Counted from the first letter of the stretch, positions 23,996 to 36,820 are shown. The stretch: 64,000 nt of DNA from Paragordius varius (GCA_964247055.1 OZ176058.1:1-64000), one strand, 5' to 3'. Program-made: numbers and translations. Notes: a model not told the origin generated them from the sequence alone.

Positions 23996-24764
23996 TATCT
24001 TCGGTCTTAGCTGACTATATTTATTTTAATATATAATAAGGCTGTTAATTATATTATAAAATATTTAGGCATGACTGAAATAAACTTAACAAGTCAATTT
24101 TGTGTTAGAGCAAATATACTGGCATTTAAAATATAATTTTGGATCTATGAAACATGACTAATGTTTGAAGTATATTATTAATATGTTTGATGTTAAAAAC
24201 ATTATTTTATCGTGTTAAATATTTATAAAACCACTATTTTCAGGATGCTATTGTAGAGTGAACGATTTTAAAAATACACAAATCCTAAATTATACAGACA
24301 GTACGTTATAATTTAATAGTTTATGATAACCACTAATAAACATTTTTCTGCAAATATAAGCTATTTTGTATGGTCGCATAATATTGGGACGACACTCAAT
24401 TACATTTTACAATTATCATTATATACGTTATAAATAAAAAATTACAAAATTATGGTTTTCTCTTTAGAATAATTATTTTCTGTTTATATTTATATTTTGT
24501 TTAAATTTCAATTTTTATTATAATAATCTGTAATGCGACTGTTTTATAGACCAATATCAGAGTTTTTATCTCTCCAGCTAATTTTAGCTAATTATAGGCC
24601 ATTTAATTAATGGCTAATTTACTCACGTATGACTTATGTGTTTGACGTAAGTATTTTACCGAAAACAAAACTATTCCAAATCCTCTCATAAATTAATAAG
24701 TTTTCAAATGCATAATTCAACTAAATTTTTATAAATTATTTATTCCACATATTAAATAATAGTA

Positions 24765-25050
24765 AGTAAAAAAATTAAAAGGACAAAATGTAAAAATATA
24801 AAGACAAAAATTTTTTTAAAAGACAATCATACTATTTAAATTTTGATATAGTTCAGTATAACTCAGTGTTTTACATGGCTAGTGAAATAAAGATATATAT
24901 TACTTACACAATTAATTCTACATTTTACAATCGTAACTAAATAGCTTATATGAGAAAAATGAAGGTTTTAAGAAGTGTGGTTGTCTTTTAGATAAAAATA
25001 TTTGTCTTTAAATTTTTACGTTTTGTCCGTATAATTTCAATTTTTATAAG
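24765..25050. mobile_element. Family A foldback MITE
   Basis: AAAAGGACAAAATGTAAAAA to TACGTTTTGTCCGTATAATT. Both termini have lost the ACAGT motif. Confidence 0.7.
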
Positions 25051-25290
25051 TAAAAAGATCAATATTCCAAGTTCATGTTGATTACCAGTAATTATTGTTT
25101 TATATTAAATTATCCCAAAATTGATAAAATTTTTCCTAAAAGGCATTTTCATTTCATTTGACAATGGATTGAATCCATGGCATGTATTCTTTAACTGAGG
25201 TGAAGATAGTTTTAGCCAATTTACTTTATTACAGATTTATATTGAGAAGAATTTATTAAATTGCTTATCGTTAATGCATATCTATATAAT

Positions 25291-25578
25291 TGCAGTAAAA
25301 ACTGAGATTATACGGACAAACTTGGAAATATAAAGACAAATATTTTTTTCAAAAAGAAAACCATACTTTTTTAATCTTGATTTTTTAAAATATAACTTAT
25401 CGTTTTAAACTACAAAGTTTAATATAGAAATGTCAATTGGTAACACAATCAATTATTTTTACGATTTCATGTTTTTCAAAGGATAAATTAAGGTTTAAAA
25501 AAGTTTGGTTGTCTTTTGAAAAAAAAATTTGATTTTATATTTTAAAGTTTTGTCAGTATAAATTTAATTTATACTGTA
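25291..25578. mobile_element. Family A foldback MITE
   Basis: GCAGTAAAAACTGAGATTAT to TTTAATTTATACTGTA. Confidence 0.8.
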
Positions 25579-25876
25579 ATTAACTCTATTATATAAAAAT
25601 CATAGCGCTTTTAAAGGTTTTCTTATATCAAATGTTGTGTAATAGTTAGTAGGATTGCTTTTGCAATAATTGTCCTTAATTAAACAAACGTTCGCTTAAT
25701 TGCGTTAGTTAATTATAAAACAAACCTTGAAATAATTTTATTTTTTTGGCTTTTTAAGAGGTAATCCCCTATGCAACATGAAAGAATTAACATTAAGGTC
25801 AGGTTTCAAGTGTTTTATTTAAATAGATATCCTTTAGATGTAAATACTGTTACATCTACAGTTTTTTCGCAAATAT

Positions 25877-26155
25877 TACAGTAAGAATTGAATTATACGG
25901 ACAAAACGTAATAGAACAAATATTGTTTTTAAATGACAACCATACTTTTTAAATGTTGATAAATTTAAATTAACTTGTTTTTTATTTCCAAAATAAAATA
26001 TAGAGATGTATATTGGTAAATCAAGTCTATATATTAAAATCGAAATTAAATAACTTTCTGAAAATTAAGGTTTAAAAAAGTATGGTTATCTTTTAGAAAT
26101 AAATATTTGTCTTCATATTTTTACGTTTTTTCCGTATAATTTCGTTTTTACTGTA
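25877..26155. mobile_element. Family A foldback MITE
   Basis: TACAGTAAGAATTGAATTAT to TTTCGTTTTTACTGTA. Confidence 0.85.
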
Positions 26156-26723
26156 TTTATAAATGCCCGAAGCCCGTCGTTAATTTTAAGCTAAAAATGC
26201 GGATTACAAAGTAATCTGGAGACTCCTGCAAAGTTACTTTACAAACAGAAAATATTTAAATTATTCCGAAAACCTAATACTAAAATACTATTTTTCAAAA
26301 ACAACCACAATTTTTTAAACCATGACATTTTAGATATAAATTAATAAATTACAATTGTAAAATATGTTACTGTTTTAGTTATCAATATACATTTCCATAC
26401 TTTGCAGTTAAAACAATGAGTTTTATTAAAAACGTCAAATTTAAAATGAAAGAGGTCTTTTCAATAAAATATGTGTCCTTATATTTTTAAACTTTATAAA
26501 AATTTGTAAACGAATAAAAAGTAAGAAAGCACAAACACATTTATTTTTCGATATTTGGTATATATATAAATTCCAAAAATGTTGAATTTTGGCATTTTTG
26601 AAATTAAAAAATGTTGCACACATTGTAAGAAATAATTTTATATATAAATAAATATAATTTGCTATTAAAAGCTTTATGTTAGTAAAACTTATTATGAATG
26701 CGTTTAAAAAGGTTTTGAAAAAA

Positions 26724-26907
26724 TACAGTATGAGTAAGTATATCTTGCTAGAAAGTTATTAATTATTACCAAATAGTTAATACAACAAAGGGCCTATTAT
26801 TGGCGTATAGTTATTTTTCCACTTTTTACTATTATGAGCTAATAATATCGCCCTTTGTTGTATATATTTGGCAATAAACTTTATAGGAATATCTTACTCA
26901 TACTGTA
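26724..26907. mobile_element. Family D MITE (TACAGTATGAGTAAG ends)
   Basis: Terminal inverted repeats TACAGTATGAGTAAG and CTTACTCATACTGTA, inner inverted CAACAAAGGGC and GCCCTTTGTTG. TA at the edges suggests a TA-targeting transposase. The ends resemble family A only in ACAGTA. Confidence 0.85.
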
Positions 26908-27234
26908 TAATACTGATCTGAAAAATTTGTTAAATTTTTCAACATAATATATTTGTTATAGCGAAATGCCAGATAAAAACAACGGAACCGTGGGCAGTAT
27001 AAATATTAATTATAAATTACAAAAGAAAATGAAAAAAAAATCCTTAAAATAAAATTTAAAGTCCAAATTATTATGCAAATAACTGTCAGCTCAAAAACTA
27101 AACGTCAATTTGGCGAAATTTAAGGCACTTTCGTGTTTATGTCTAAGAAGCGTTTTTTGTTTCGGATATAGATATCTTTAATTTGATATGATTCTTCTTT
27201 GACGATTTCAAAACTTTTTTAGTTTAGTTAATAG

Positions 27235-27540
27235 GTCATAAAAAGATTTTAACTTTCCAAATATTTACGCCTAGATTAAAAAAAGCAAATGTTGAAGTTT
27301 AAACTATTATATCCATTTTGAAATGAAAAAATAAAAGTTTTTTTAGTTTAAAGTTGACAGTTTATAAAATAATTTTCATATATATACGCCTAAATTTAAA
27401 AAAAAGCCAATGTTGAAGTTAACTATTTTTATCCATTTTGAAATGTAAAATTTTCAAAGTTTTTTTAGTTTTAGAGATGACAGTGTATAAAATTTGTTAC
27501 AATCCATTAATTTACGCCAAAAAAAACAAATTTTGAACTT
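27235..27540. repeat. Tandem repeat beside the paramyosin last exon
   Basis: Units of about 115 bp near 27,235, 27,352 and 27,470 share AAAGTTTTTTTAGTTT, TACGCC and GTTGAAGTT-AACTAT-ATCCATTTTGAAATG. The same sequence flanks both copies of the last exon, so the array and the exon duplication probably share an origin. Confidence 0.7.
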
Positions 27541-27588
27541 TAAACTAATCCATTTTCAAATGTAAAAATAAAAAAATATAAAATGTGT

Positions 27589-27711
27589 TTAGAAAGAAAT
27601 GATTGAATATCTTCTGTGAGAAGAAGAGTTTTGCGGTTGAGGTAAAACAGCCGAAACATAATGGCCAGTAATTCTTGGTTGATAATTATGGTGAACAGTT
27701 TGATATTGAAT
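27589..27711 (-). pseudogene. Partial second copy of the paramyosin C-terminal exon
   Basis: On the minus strand it reads IQYQTVHHNYQPRITGHYV and SAVLPQPQNSSSHRRYSIIS with Phe and TAA. It matches the last 40 or so residues of the exon at 27,831-28,025 with conservative changes (Ser/Thr, Ile/Val, an added Ser-His) and no stop or frameshift. It lacks the exon's first 24 residues or so and any splice acceptor. Either a recent duplicate or an unused alternative end. Confidence 0.65.
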
Positions 27712-27830
27712 ATAAAATTTGTTACGATATCCATATATTTGAGCCAAAATATAAACAAATTATATAAAAAAAGCAAATTTTGAAGTTTAAACTATTATAA
27801 TCTATTTTGAAATAAAAAAAAGTAATCAGT

Positions 27831-28025
27831 TTAAAAAGAAATGATTGAATATCTTCTAGAAGAGTTTTGCGGTTGAGGTAAAATAGCCGAAACGTAATGT
27901 CCAGAAATTCTTGGTTGATTATAGCTATGATGGTGAACAGTTTGATATTGAATTCCAGATGAACCACCTTCAATAATACTTCCTCTACGACGTCTGTTTA
28001 CAGACTCTTCGAAATTATAGTAATC
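27831..28025 (-). CDS. Prm: Paramyosin C-terminal exon (tailpiece, stop)
   Basis: Acceptor attag, then DYYNFEESVNRRRRGSIIEG, a Tyr/His segment, SGHYVSAILPQPQNSSRRYS and IISF, ending TAA at 27,831. It is in phase with the donor of the exon at 33,541. The non-helical tail follows the coiled coil, as in paramyosins. RRRRGS resembles a basophilic kinase site. Confidence 0.75.
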   Translation of the reverse strand, partial: DYYNFEESVNRRRRGSIIEGGSSGIQYQTVHHHSYNQPRISGHYVSAILPQPQNSSRRYSIISF

Positions 28026-28416
28026 CTAATATATAGAGTAAAATTTGAAAATGTTTAGTAAGATTAAAGTGTTATTTAAGTACTTTTTAAAATAATTTGA
28101 AATTTAAAGTATTATTCAAGTACTTTTTAAAATATAACTTGTTTAAAGTGAAAATAATACAATAAAAATTGAAATTATACTATGGAAGGACAAAACGTAA
28201 AAATATAAAGACAAATATTTTTTTCATAACTGTACAAAAATTTAGGTTTATGGACTGACTACTCAATTATATATCAATTTATTACTTTGGAAAAATCAGG
28301 GTTTAAAATGTACACCTGTTTTTAAATAATTAATATATAAAAACAGTAATATTTGAAGTTTAAAAGTATTATTGAAGTACTTTTTGATATATATATTTCA
28401 ATTTCTCACAAGTAAT

Positions 28417-28684
28417 ACAATAAAAGTTGAATTATACTATGGAAGCAAAACGTAAAAATATAAAGACAAATATTTTTTTCTAAGACATACTATTTAAATC
28501 TATATGTTTTTAACTATAACTCATTATTGCCATCAGAAATTGAAATGTATACCGGTAAAACAATCAATTATATATTATACATTTGTAGTTATATAATTCA
28601 TAAAAGAAGAAAGGTTTAAAAAGTATACTTGTCTTTAAAAAAAATTTGTCTTTTTTTAGCCCGTATAATTTTAATTACTGTAAA
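28417..28684. mobile_element. Family A foldback MITE
   Basis: TACAATAAAAGTTGAATTAT to TTTTAATTACTGTA; a truncated relative lies just left (28,149-28,300). Confidence 0.75.
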
Positions 28685-28746
28685 ATCTGAAAATTTCAAA
28701 TATAATTCAAGTACTTTTTGAAATATAACTGGTTAAAATGAAAATA

Positions 28747-29028
28747 ATACAATAAAAATTGAAATTATACCAAATCGTAAAAATATACAGACAAATATGT
28801 TTTTCAAAAAGACAACTAACTATCTCTTTTGAATCTTGGTTCTTTAAATATATCTGATTGTTTTTAACTACAAAGTATAATATAGAAATTAATCAATTAT
28901 GTATTTTACGATTGTAACTAAATGTTTTTATAGGTTAAATTAAGGTTAAAAAGTATGGTTCTCTTTTGAAAAAGATATTTGTCATTATATTTTTACATTT
29001 TGTCCATATAATTTTAATTTTTACTGTA
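28747..29028. mobile_element. Family A foldback MITE
   Basis: TACAATAAAAATTGAAATTA to TTTTAATTTTTACTGTA. Confidence 0.8.
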
Positions 29029-29413
29029 TTCTTCAAGTACTTTAAAATTATAACTAGTTTAAAGTAGAAATAATAATTAGATGTTTGGCACCAGACTCAA
29101 TTATATATCAATTATATCACAAATAATATAGAGAATAAATCATTTTTTAAAATTGGCTGTTTTCAAAATATTGTTTAAATCTAATCGAAAAATGTTACTA
29201 ACATAGAGTAAAAATTGGAATTATATGAATTTTAATAAATTTGTAAAAACACGCAAAAATAGACAATAATTTTACACATTGATTTTTTTTAAAAAATGTG
29301 CTTTTTTTGTTTTTATAATTTTAATTTTTATAATGTATATTTGCCTAATCAGCTATATTTTAAGATATAAATATTTAATAGGTATTTTGAATACAAGCGT
29401 CTGAAAAATGAAG

Positions 29414-29690
29414 TACAGTAAAAACTGAAATTATACGGACAAAATGTAAAAATATTAAGACAAATATTTTTTTCTGAAAGATAGCCATATTTTATTATCG
29501 TAAATTTTCTCATATAACATATAATTATAATTGTATAATATATAATGGTTTTTTACCAATATACATATCAATTTCCTACTTTGCGATTTTTAACAATTAT
29601 TTGCATTAAAAAGTATGGCTGTCTTTTTTGAAAAAAATATTTGTCTTAATATTTTCAAGTTTTGTCCGTATATTTTCAATTTTTACTGTA
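29414..29690. mobile_element. Family A foldback MITE
   Basis: TACAGTAAAAACTGAAATTA to TTTTCAATTTTTACTGTA, near-intact ends. Confidence 0.88.
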
Positions 29691-29823
29691 AATTCAAAAT
29701 AAAACATACCATTTAAACCTCAAAACTCTCGAACATTAAAAATTCACCCTTAAACATTAAAATTTACCTTCGTTTTTTCACCCTTATAAATGGCGTTTTT
29801 GAAAATCAAAAATAAAAAGAAAT

Positions 29824-30115
29824 TACAGTAAAAACTCAAATTATGGACAAAACGTAAAATTATAAAGACAAATAATTTTTTCTAAAAGACAACAATACTT
29901 TCTAAATCTTGATTATTTTCAATATAAGTGATTATTTATTCCACAAAGTATAATATAGAGATGTATATTGGTAACACAATCAAATATATATTTTATTATT
30001 GTAAATAATCATTTAATATGAGAAAAATTTAAATTTAGAAAAGTATGGTTGTTTATTATAAAAAAAATTTGTCTTTATATTTTTACGTTTTGTCCGTATA
30101 ATTTCAGTTACTGTA
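29824..30115. mobile_element. Family A foldback MITE
   Basis: TACAGTAAAAACTCAAATTA to ATTTCAGTTACTGTA. Confidence 0.85.
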
Positions 30116-30199
30116 TATTTTACGATATATGTTATATATACCTTTAAATATTTTTACTCTATATCGCTTATTATAAAAATTCAAATATATCCAATTAAT

Positions 30200-30450
30200 T
30201 ACAGTAAAAATTCAAATTATACAGACAAAACTTGAAATATTTTTTTAAAAAGACTACTATACTTTTTTAATCTTGATTTTTTTTTAATTAACTCATTGTT
30301 TTAAACTACAAAGTATAATATAGTCAATTTGTAACTTAATTAATTGTGTATTTTACATTTGTTAAGTTTTAAAAAATTTTAGTGATCTTTTGAAATGTCA
30401 ATCTATATATTTTTACATTTTGTCCGTATAATTTCAGTTTTAATTTATAT
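30200..30450. mobile_element. Family A foldback MITE
   Basis: TACAGTAAAAATTCAAATTA at the left; TTTTGTCCGTATAATTTCAG at the right, last bases worn. Confidence 0.75.
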
Positions 30451-30695
30451 ACCCAATCAATAATTTAACAAAAATTATTCGATTTCAACTTTTGCTGTTG
30501 ATATGATTAATATTTTTCGAATACTTTTATTTTTTAATTATTTCAAGTATAATATTATTTAATTAAGATCTAAAATTTGACTCATTGGTTTTTTTCAATA
30601 AAGATTTGAAATAAACCAAATTATATTATTGTTAATTTGACCCGAACCGGAAATTATGAATAGGATAGCAGAATTGACAAGTTATTTTTTAATAT

Positions 30696-31150
30696 TACAG
30701 TAAAAATTGAAATTATACGGACATAATGTTAAAAATATAAAGACAAATAATTTTTTCCAAAAGACAACCATATTTTTTGAATCTTGATTTTTTTAAATAT
30801 AACTGAGGGTTTTAAACTGCAAAATATAAAATAGAAATGTCAATTGGCAGCACAATCAATTATGTGGTTTATAATAATTAAATTTTTATTTATTAAATAT
30901 TAAAATTTTAAATGGTTGTCTTTTAAAAAAATATATTTGTCTTTATGTTTTTACCTTTTGTCTTTATAATCTTGTTTTTAAGTGTAAAATTGAATAAAAT
31001 TGGTAACGCAATCAATGACATATTTTACGATTGTAATTTAAAGCTTTATATATTAAAAAAATGGATTTTTGAAAAGTATGGTTGTCTGTTGAAAAAAATA
31101 TTTGTCTTTATATTTTTACCTTTTGTCCGAATAATCCAATTTTTACTGTA
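30696..31150. mobile_element. Family A foldback MITE with duplicated right half
   Basis: TACAGTAAAAATTGAAATTA at the left; two successive right arms (near 30,930-30,985 and 31,080-31,150), the second ending CAATTTTTACTGTA. Confidence 0.75.
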
Positions 31151-33540
31151 ATATTAATAGCATCATTTTAGAAAAAATTAAATTTAAGGATTAAAAATGC
31201 AATATTTTTTTGTTAAGTGGTTAGAATGTGAAAAGGCAAGGGGTGATATGTGTTGAGGATTGAAATTAAGGTAATTTGAAAATGTGGAATATATTGTTTT
31301 TACGAGAAAATTTTTTAAATAATAAGCGATTTTTTTCAGCCAGCCAAAAAATATAAACCTGCATTACTCTATATATATAAAACATGCATTTTTGGGATTA
31401 ATCTATAAAAAAAGGATAAAATTTCGATATTTGGCATTAAAATATATAAAAAGGATAAAATTTCGAGATATGTGCCTCAAAAACTACCTAAAATGAATGT
31501 TGATTTTAAGATTTATAAAATTAAAAAACGATAATAAAATTTTTAATTATCCTCTATATTTTTGAGTAAAAATTAATACTATACACAAACGTATATCTAA
31601 AAAAATTTTTTTTGCTAAGTTAGACATCTTTTTAAAACTTTTATATTTTTGAATATAACTTATATAATTTACAAACATATTATGTTTAACCAATTTGTCT
31701 GTATGTTTCCAATTTTTATTAGATCTTTTATCTAAGATTATATATATTTTTAAAATTTTTACAAAACGTAAAAATATAAAGACAATTATTTTTGCTAAAA
31801 GACAACATATTTTTTAAAAAATGAATTTTTGTTATATGAATATTTAATTATCGTAAACTACCTAATTGATTGTGCTATAATCTTACATTTCCATATTATA
31901 TTTTGCAGTTTAAAACAATCAATTATATTAAAAAAATCAAGATTAAAAAAGTATGGTTGTCTTTTAAAATGTCTTTATCTTTTTACATTTAGTCCGTATA
32001 ATTTCAATTTTTACTCTTTATACAGTTTGTGATAAATAATGTATATATGGTTAGACAAAAAATATTATAATAGTTGTCGATTTTATAAAATGGTGCACCT
32101 TAAAAATTTGGATTAAAAATTTATTTTAAAGAGCTTTAAAAAAACCTACTATTTCAAATTTTCTTGTATGGATAAAAAAATATAGGGAAAAGCTATGTAT
32201 TTGATCAAAATCCGTATTTATTTTCAATCATTTGCACATAACTGTAAGATATTTTATGTATTTTTAGATGTGGAAAATCATATATAAAAATAAAAGTATC
32301 ATCATATAGTATATATAATAATAAAATGTACAGTTAAATAGAGTTGATATTAGAGGCAAAAAATATATTTTCTTGTTGATGATAAAACAAAAAAAACGCT
32401 TTTTTAAAATATAAAAATATGATTGATTCAATATGCTCGTGATTGTTGTAAAAATATTATAAAATTGTTTCGTATATAAAGTTTACTCTCTACCTTACCT
32501 ATACTAGCTCTTAAATATAAAAAAAATTTACGAAAAATTAAAAAAATAAAACCAATTCGCACTGATATATATATATATATATATTTAAATTATGGCAAAC
32601 TTTAAAGATTATTCAAGTATTTGGTTGTTTATTATACAACAATCTATGAGTGTTAAATATATGTGTGTTATATTGCACTTCAAAAAGGATGCATAGTTTT
32701 ATTATTAATATGGTAGATTGATAAATACAATCAATATTAATATTTTTACAAATGTTGGGTTATTTTATGTGCAACATATCATGTCATAATAAGAAAATGT
32801 AAGACAAAAAATAGTAAAAGCAGAGTTAAATATAAAAAAAGATTTTTGATTTTATAAAAACTTTAATTATTGCCGCATATTACAAAATATAAGCTTTGCA
32901 GCCAAAAATTGGTAAAACATAAAAAGAAATACACAAATGTATACATATAAGATAGATAGATAGATGGTTGGATTGATATAAATTATGTTAACTGCAAAAA
33001 ACTTGGTTTATAATCTCGTTTTTTAAGAAAAGTAAGTTCTCTTTAAAAAAATTATAAGTAAGGGGGATGATATAAAGGAAAGAAACGGTCAGGGGGTGAG
33101 TTATCGAGATTTTTTACTTAAAAAGTAGTTTGATTTGTGTGAGAAAGCCTTGTAAAAGATGGGAGGCAAAAAGAGGGTTTAAAATAAGGTAGTCTAAATT
33201 TGTGTATATTTTAACCTCATTGGAAAAGGGTGAACAGTTGTTATTAATAGTAGTTGCTTGAAAATTTTAATTTTTTAGTTTTGAAAAGTGATTTCAAGAT
33301 TTTCAGTAAATTTCTTAAGGAAGGGTTTTTCTAGTTTGATTAATTGCAAAAACTTGGTTTATAATTTCGTTTAAGAAAAGTTTAGGACTACCTTTTAAAG
33401 AATTACAAGTGAGGGGGTGATATAAAGGAAAAAAACGATCAGGGGTGAGTTATCGAGAGTTTTTTAGTTTTGAAAAGTAATTTCTAAGATTTTCAGTTAG
33501 TTTTTAGAGTTTAAGGGTAAGGTGATTGACTGTTACTCAC

Positions 33541-33741
33541 TCGAACGTAAGGGATAGCTGCCTGAGGAACCAACTGAGCTGTAACGATAGGGGCAGGCGC
33601 AGGCCCCACGAAAACTCCACCGCGGTTTTTAGCCCGCAATCTCACCAAATTATTTTCAGCCATTTCTGCCCGGGCTTCCTGATCTTCGAGTTCTTTCTGG
33701 AATCTTCGACTCTTTGCCAAGTGTTGGACTGCCAAAGTTTC
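33541..33741 (-). CDS. Prm: Paramyosin penultimate exon (coiled coil end)
   Basis: 67 residues in phase: ETLAVQHLAKSRRFQKELED, EARAEMAENNLVRLRAKNR, then a Pro/Ala/Val tail to IPYVR. Acceptor cctag and donor gtgagt are strong. The pattern RRFQ-ELE-RA-AE-NL-RAK-R fits the known paramyosin C-terminus better than muscle myosin heavy chain, which usually has KFRK-Q-ELEEAEERAD. The high GC relative to the surroundings supports coding. Confidence 0.88.
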
Positions 33742-33759
33742 CTAGGTTAAAAATAAAAA

Positions 33760-36075
33760 AGAGGTAATTTTCGATAATTATTATACAATTGAAAAAAAAG
33801 TTTGCTAAATTTAAAATGGCCATAAAACCTTGCTTAATTTACACTTTTGCCATAGCAATTTCAAAAGATCGAAAAAAAGACTAAATGAAAAATATTCCTA
33901 TAACTGTTTCAATAAAGCAATTTTAAAAATTGGAAAATATCATTTATTTATAATGATTTGATATCATATTTAGTTTTCCATTAGCTTTATAATGGCGATA
34001 AAATCTTGGTCAATTTACACTTCCTTTTGCAGTTACAAAGAGAAAAAAGGTGATATTAAAATTACTAAAATATTATATAATTTTCAAACAATTTAAACCA
34101 AAAACCGTGAACTTTGTAAATTAAATCAAATCCTTCACGAATTATATGAAAAAAAACATGCAAAATAAAATCATATTAGGTGCATTAAATTTTGATGAAA
34201 AGATTAAATTGTTTGTATAATAAAATCTACCCTAAGAATTATCCCCCTACCAGATAATGAATTTTAAAAAAAACCAAGTAATCTTCTTAATAAGTACTTA
34301 TCCAATTATTTTAGACTCAAGTTATTAAAACCTAACCGTTAATTTTTTAATGTGCTCTTTATAAGTATCAAAAAGATAAGTGGACAAAGTATTTCTTTCT
34401 ATGGAAAATTTGTATTTCTAAGTTATATATAACATTTGTTCAGAAATATTTTTAATACTTTACAAATATTATGAAATAAATTTTGATAACGGCAACATTT
34501 TCTTATACAAATATTTTTTTTTAAAGAAAAATTGCTTACAATACTCCGACTTGTTCTTTAGTTATTCAAATAACTAAAGTAATATATAATTTTTAAACAA
34601 CCTAGGCTAAAAACCTTAAACTATTGTAAAAAATCAAATTTTAAGATTCAAAAACTAAATATCCCTTGAGTGAGTAATATGTAAGCAAGTAAATGCTTAC
34701 AATATTTCCGACTTGTTCTTTAATTCAAATAACTAAAGTAATATATAATTTTTAAACAACCTAGGCTAAAAACCTTAAACTATTGTAAAAAATCAAATTT
34801 TTCGCGAATTATATGAAAAGAAACATACTAAATGGCTATAAAACCTAGGAATTACACTTGCTTTTACAGTTAAAAAGGTAAAAAAGGAGTTTAAATTAAT
34901 AAAGTAATATAAAAAAACTTAAGCCAAAAACTTGAACTTTTTAAATCAAACACCTTCACGAATTATATGAAAAAAAACATGCTTGGTCAATTTACACTTG
35001 CTTTTGCAGTTAGGGTAAAAAAAGATCTTCGAATTACTAGAGTATTTTATATCTAATTAAAGGACTTAAGCAAATATATCTGCATAGAACTATTAATAAA
35101 AATCAAATTTTAAAATTGAAAAACAAATATCCCTTGAGTAATTCAATGCTTACAATATTTCCGACTTGTTCTTTAGATATTCAAATAACTAGAGTATTTT
35201 ATATCAAAACTTAGGTCAAAAATATCTGCATAGAATTATTGATAAAAATCAAATTTTAGAAAAATATTAAATATCCCTTGAGTAATATATGTAAGCAAGT
35301 AAATGCTTACAATATCTCCGATTTGTTCTTTAGATATTCAAATTACTAAAGTAATATATAATTTTTAAACAACTTAAGCCAAAAACTATGAACTTTTTAA
35401 ATCAAATCCTTCACGAATTATATGAAAAAAAAAACATGCTTGGTCAATTTATACTTGCTTTTGCAGTTACGGTAAAAAAAGATCTTCGAATAACTAGAGT
35501 ATCATATATCATAAAAAGACTTAAGTCAAAAATATCTGCTTAGAATTATTATAAAACTAAAAATCCCTTAAGTGAGTAATATGTAAGCAAGTTAATACTT
35601 ACAATATCGACTGTTCTTTAGATATTCAAATTACTAAAGTAATGTATAAAATTAAAGGAAGGACTTAAGCCAAAAACCGTCAACTATTGTAAAAAATCAA
35701 ATTTTTCGCGAATTATATGAAAAGAAACATACTAAATGGCTATAAAACCTTGGTAAAATTACATTTGCTTTTACAGTTAAAAAGGTAAAAAAGGAGTTTA
35801 AATTAATAAAGTAATATATAATTTTTAAACAACCTAAGCTAAAAACCTTAAACTATTGTAAAAAATCAATTTTTTCGCGAATTATATAAAAAGAAACATG
35901 CTAAATGGCTATAAACCTTGCTCAATTTACATTTGCTTTTACAGTTAAAAAGGTAAAAAATGAGATATTCAAATTAATAAAGTAGTATAAAACAACTTAA
36001 GCCAAAAACCCCTAAACTATTGTAAAAATCAAACTTTAGATAAAAAACAAATCCCTCGATTAATTAAGTAAATGC
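33760..36075 (-). repeat. Tandem intron/exon-edge repeats in the paramyosin intron
   Basis: The end of the exon at 36,080 with its splice donor (plus strand GCTTACAATATCTCCGACTT) is repeated in altered form near 34,534, 34,695, 35,148, 35,305 and 35,597. Between copies run shared intron segments (AAGTAATATATAATTTTTAA, TCGCGAATTATATGAAAAG, ACTTGCTTTTRCAGTTA). Confidence 0.85.
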
Positions 36076-36079
36076 TTAC

Positions 36080-36280
36080 AATATCTCCGACTTGTTCTTT
36101 ATATTTTTTGAGCCTTTCATTAAGGAGGTTGATGGTATCGATGAAGTTTGTTGATTTCTGATGTTCTTCCTCAACCATAATAGTAAGTTCCTTAACTCTC
36201 CGGTCCTTTTTACGTAAATTCTTGTGTGTTTCTTGATGAGCTTTCTTTTCACTTTCAAACAGAGTTTCCAAGTCACGGAC
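36080..36280 (-). CDS. Prm: Paramyosin antepenultimate exon (coiled coil)
   Basis: 67 residues: VRDLETLFESEKKAHQETHK, NLRKKDRRVKELTIMVEEEH, then NLLNERLKKYKEQVGDI. Heptad pattern, LRKKDR and YKxQ spacing match paramyosin/myosin rods, and the join to the next exon keeps the family's residue spacing exactly. Phase 0 at both ends (aaaag acceptor, gtaagc donor). No further 5' exon was seen on this strand to the right; a family E MITE starts 60 bp away. Confidence 0.88.
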
Positions 36281-36339
36281 CTTTTAAGCAAAGTAAAAAT
36301 TAAAAAATATAGTAAATGTCCCCTTACCTCCGACATACT

Positions 36340-36566
36340 TACAGTCATGTATCCTTTATTTTATCAAAAATTTATTTTTTTTCATTAAATGGGTATAATT
36401 TGGTAAAGAATGGAAAAAACAAGAGCTTTGTGGTAATTCTAATACTTTATAATGAATATGATATTGTAAATACCAAAAAGCTCTTGTTTTTTCATTCTTT
36501 ACCAAATATTTATATCCCCATTTAACGAAAAAATAACTTTGATAAAATAAAGGATACATGACTGTA
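36340..36566. mobile_element. Family E MITE (TACAGTCATGTATCC ends)
   Basis: Long terminal inverted repeats: TACAGTCATGTATCCTTTAT and ATAAAGGATACATGACTGTA, continuing into inverted TTTGGTAAAGAATG and CATTCTTTACCAAA. Nearly the whole element folds on itself. Inserted 60 bp from a paramyosin exon. Confidence 0.88.
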
Positions 36567-36820
36567 GTTTTCTTAAATACTATATAAATTAAAACTATAC
36601 AGACAAGGATTAGCTATGATTATTTCCCGATTCTTGATTTCATTTCAATTCTATAACATTATATGAAAAAATATACTTTGTAAGCAAAATTAATTCTCAG
36701 TCCATGTAATTGCCGGAACAAGATAGACGGAAGAAGGCACGCATGCATATTGCATTGGAAAAATTTTAAAAATAAAAAAATTAAAAATGAATTTTGCCTA
36801 CAAATTCATTGTATATATAG

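Larger units (their letters stand above)
28149..33540 (-). other. Paramyosin intron filled with foldback elements
   Basis: The 5.5-kb intron between the last two paramyosin exons holds at least seven family A copies, worn fragments of others, a family C-like remnant near 29,705-29,810, and a repeat of AACTTGGTTTATAATYTCGT near 32,995 and 33,350. No other exon was seen. Confidence 0.7.

Noticed and set aside
33526..33750. 74-codon plus-strand frame
   Set aside because: Antisense shadow of the paramyosin exon on the minus strand.
33760..36075. Regularly spaced repeats as a CRISPR-like array
   Set aside because: Spacing is uneven, repeats contain exon edges and intron DNA, and the window is eukaryotic.
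27831..36280. Minus-strand exons as muscle myosin heavy chain
   Set aside because: RRFQ-ELE, LRKKDR and RAK-R fit paramyosin better, and a paramyosin N-terminus lies nearby; myosin remains a less likely alternative.
36076..36348. 90-codon minus-strand frame overlapping the paramyosin exon
   Set aside because: Out-of-frame shadow; only the VRDLE frame joins correctly to the next exon.
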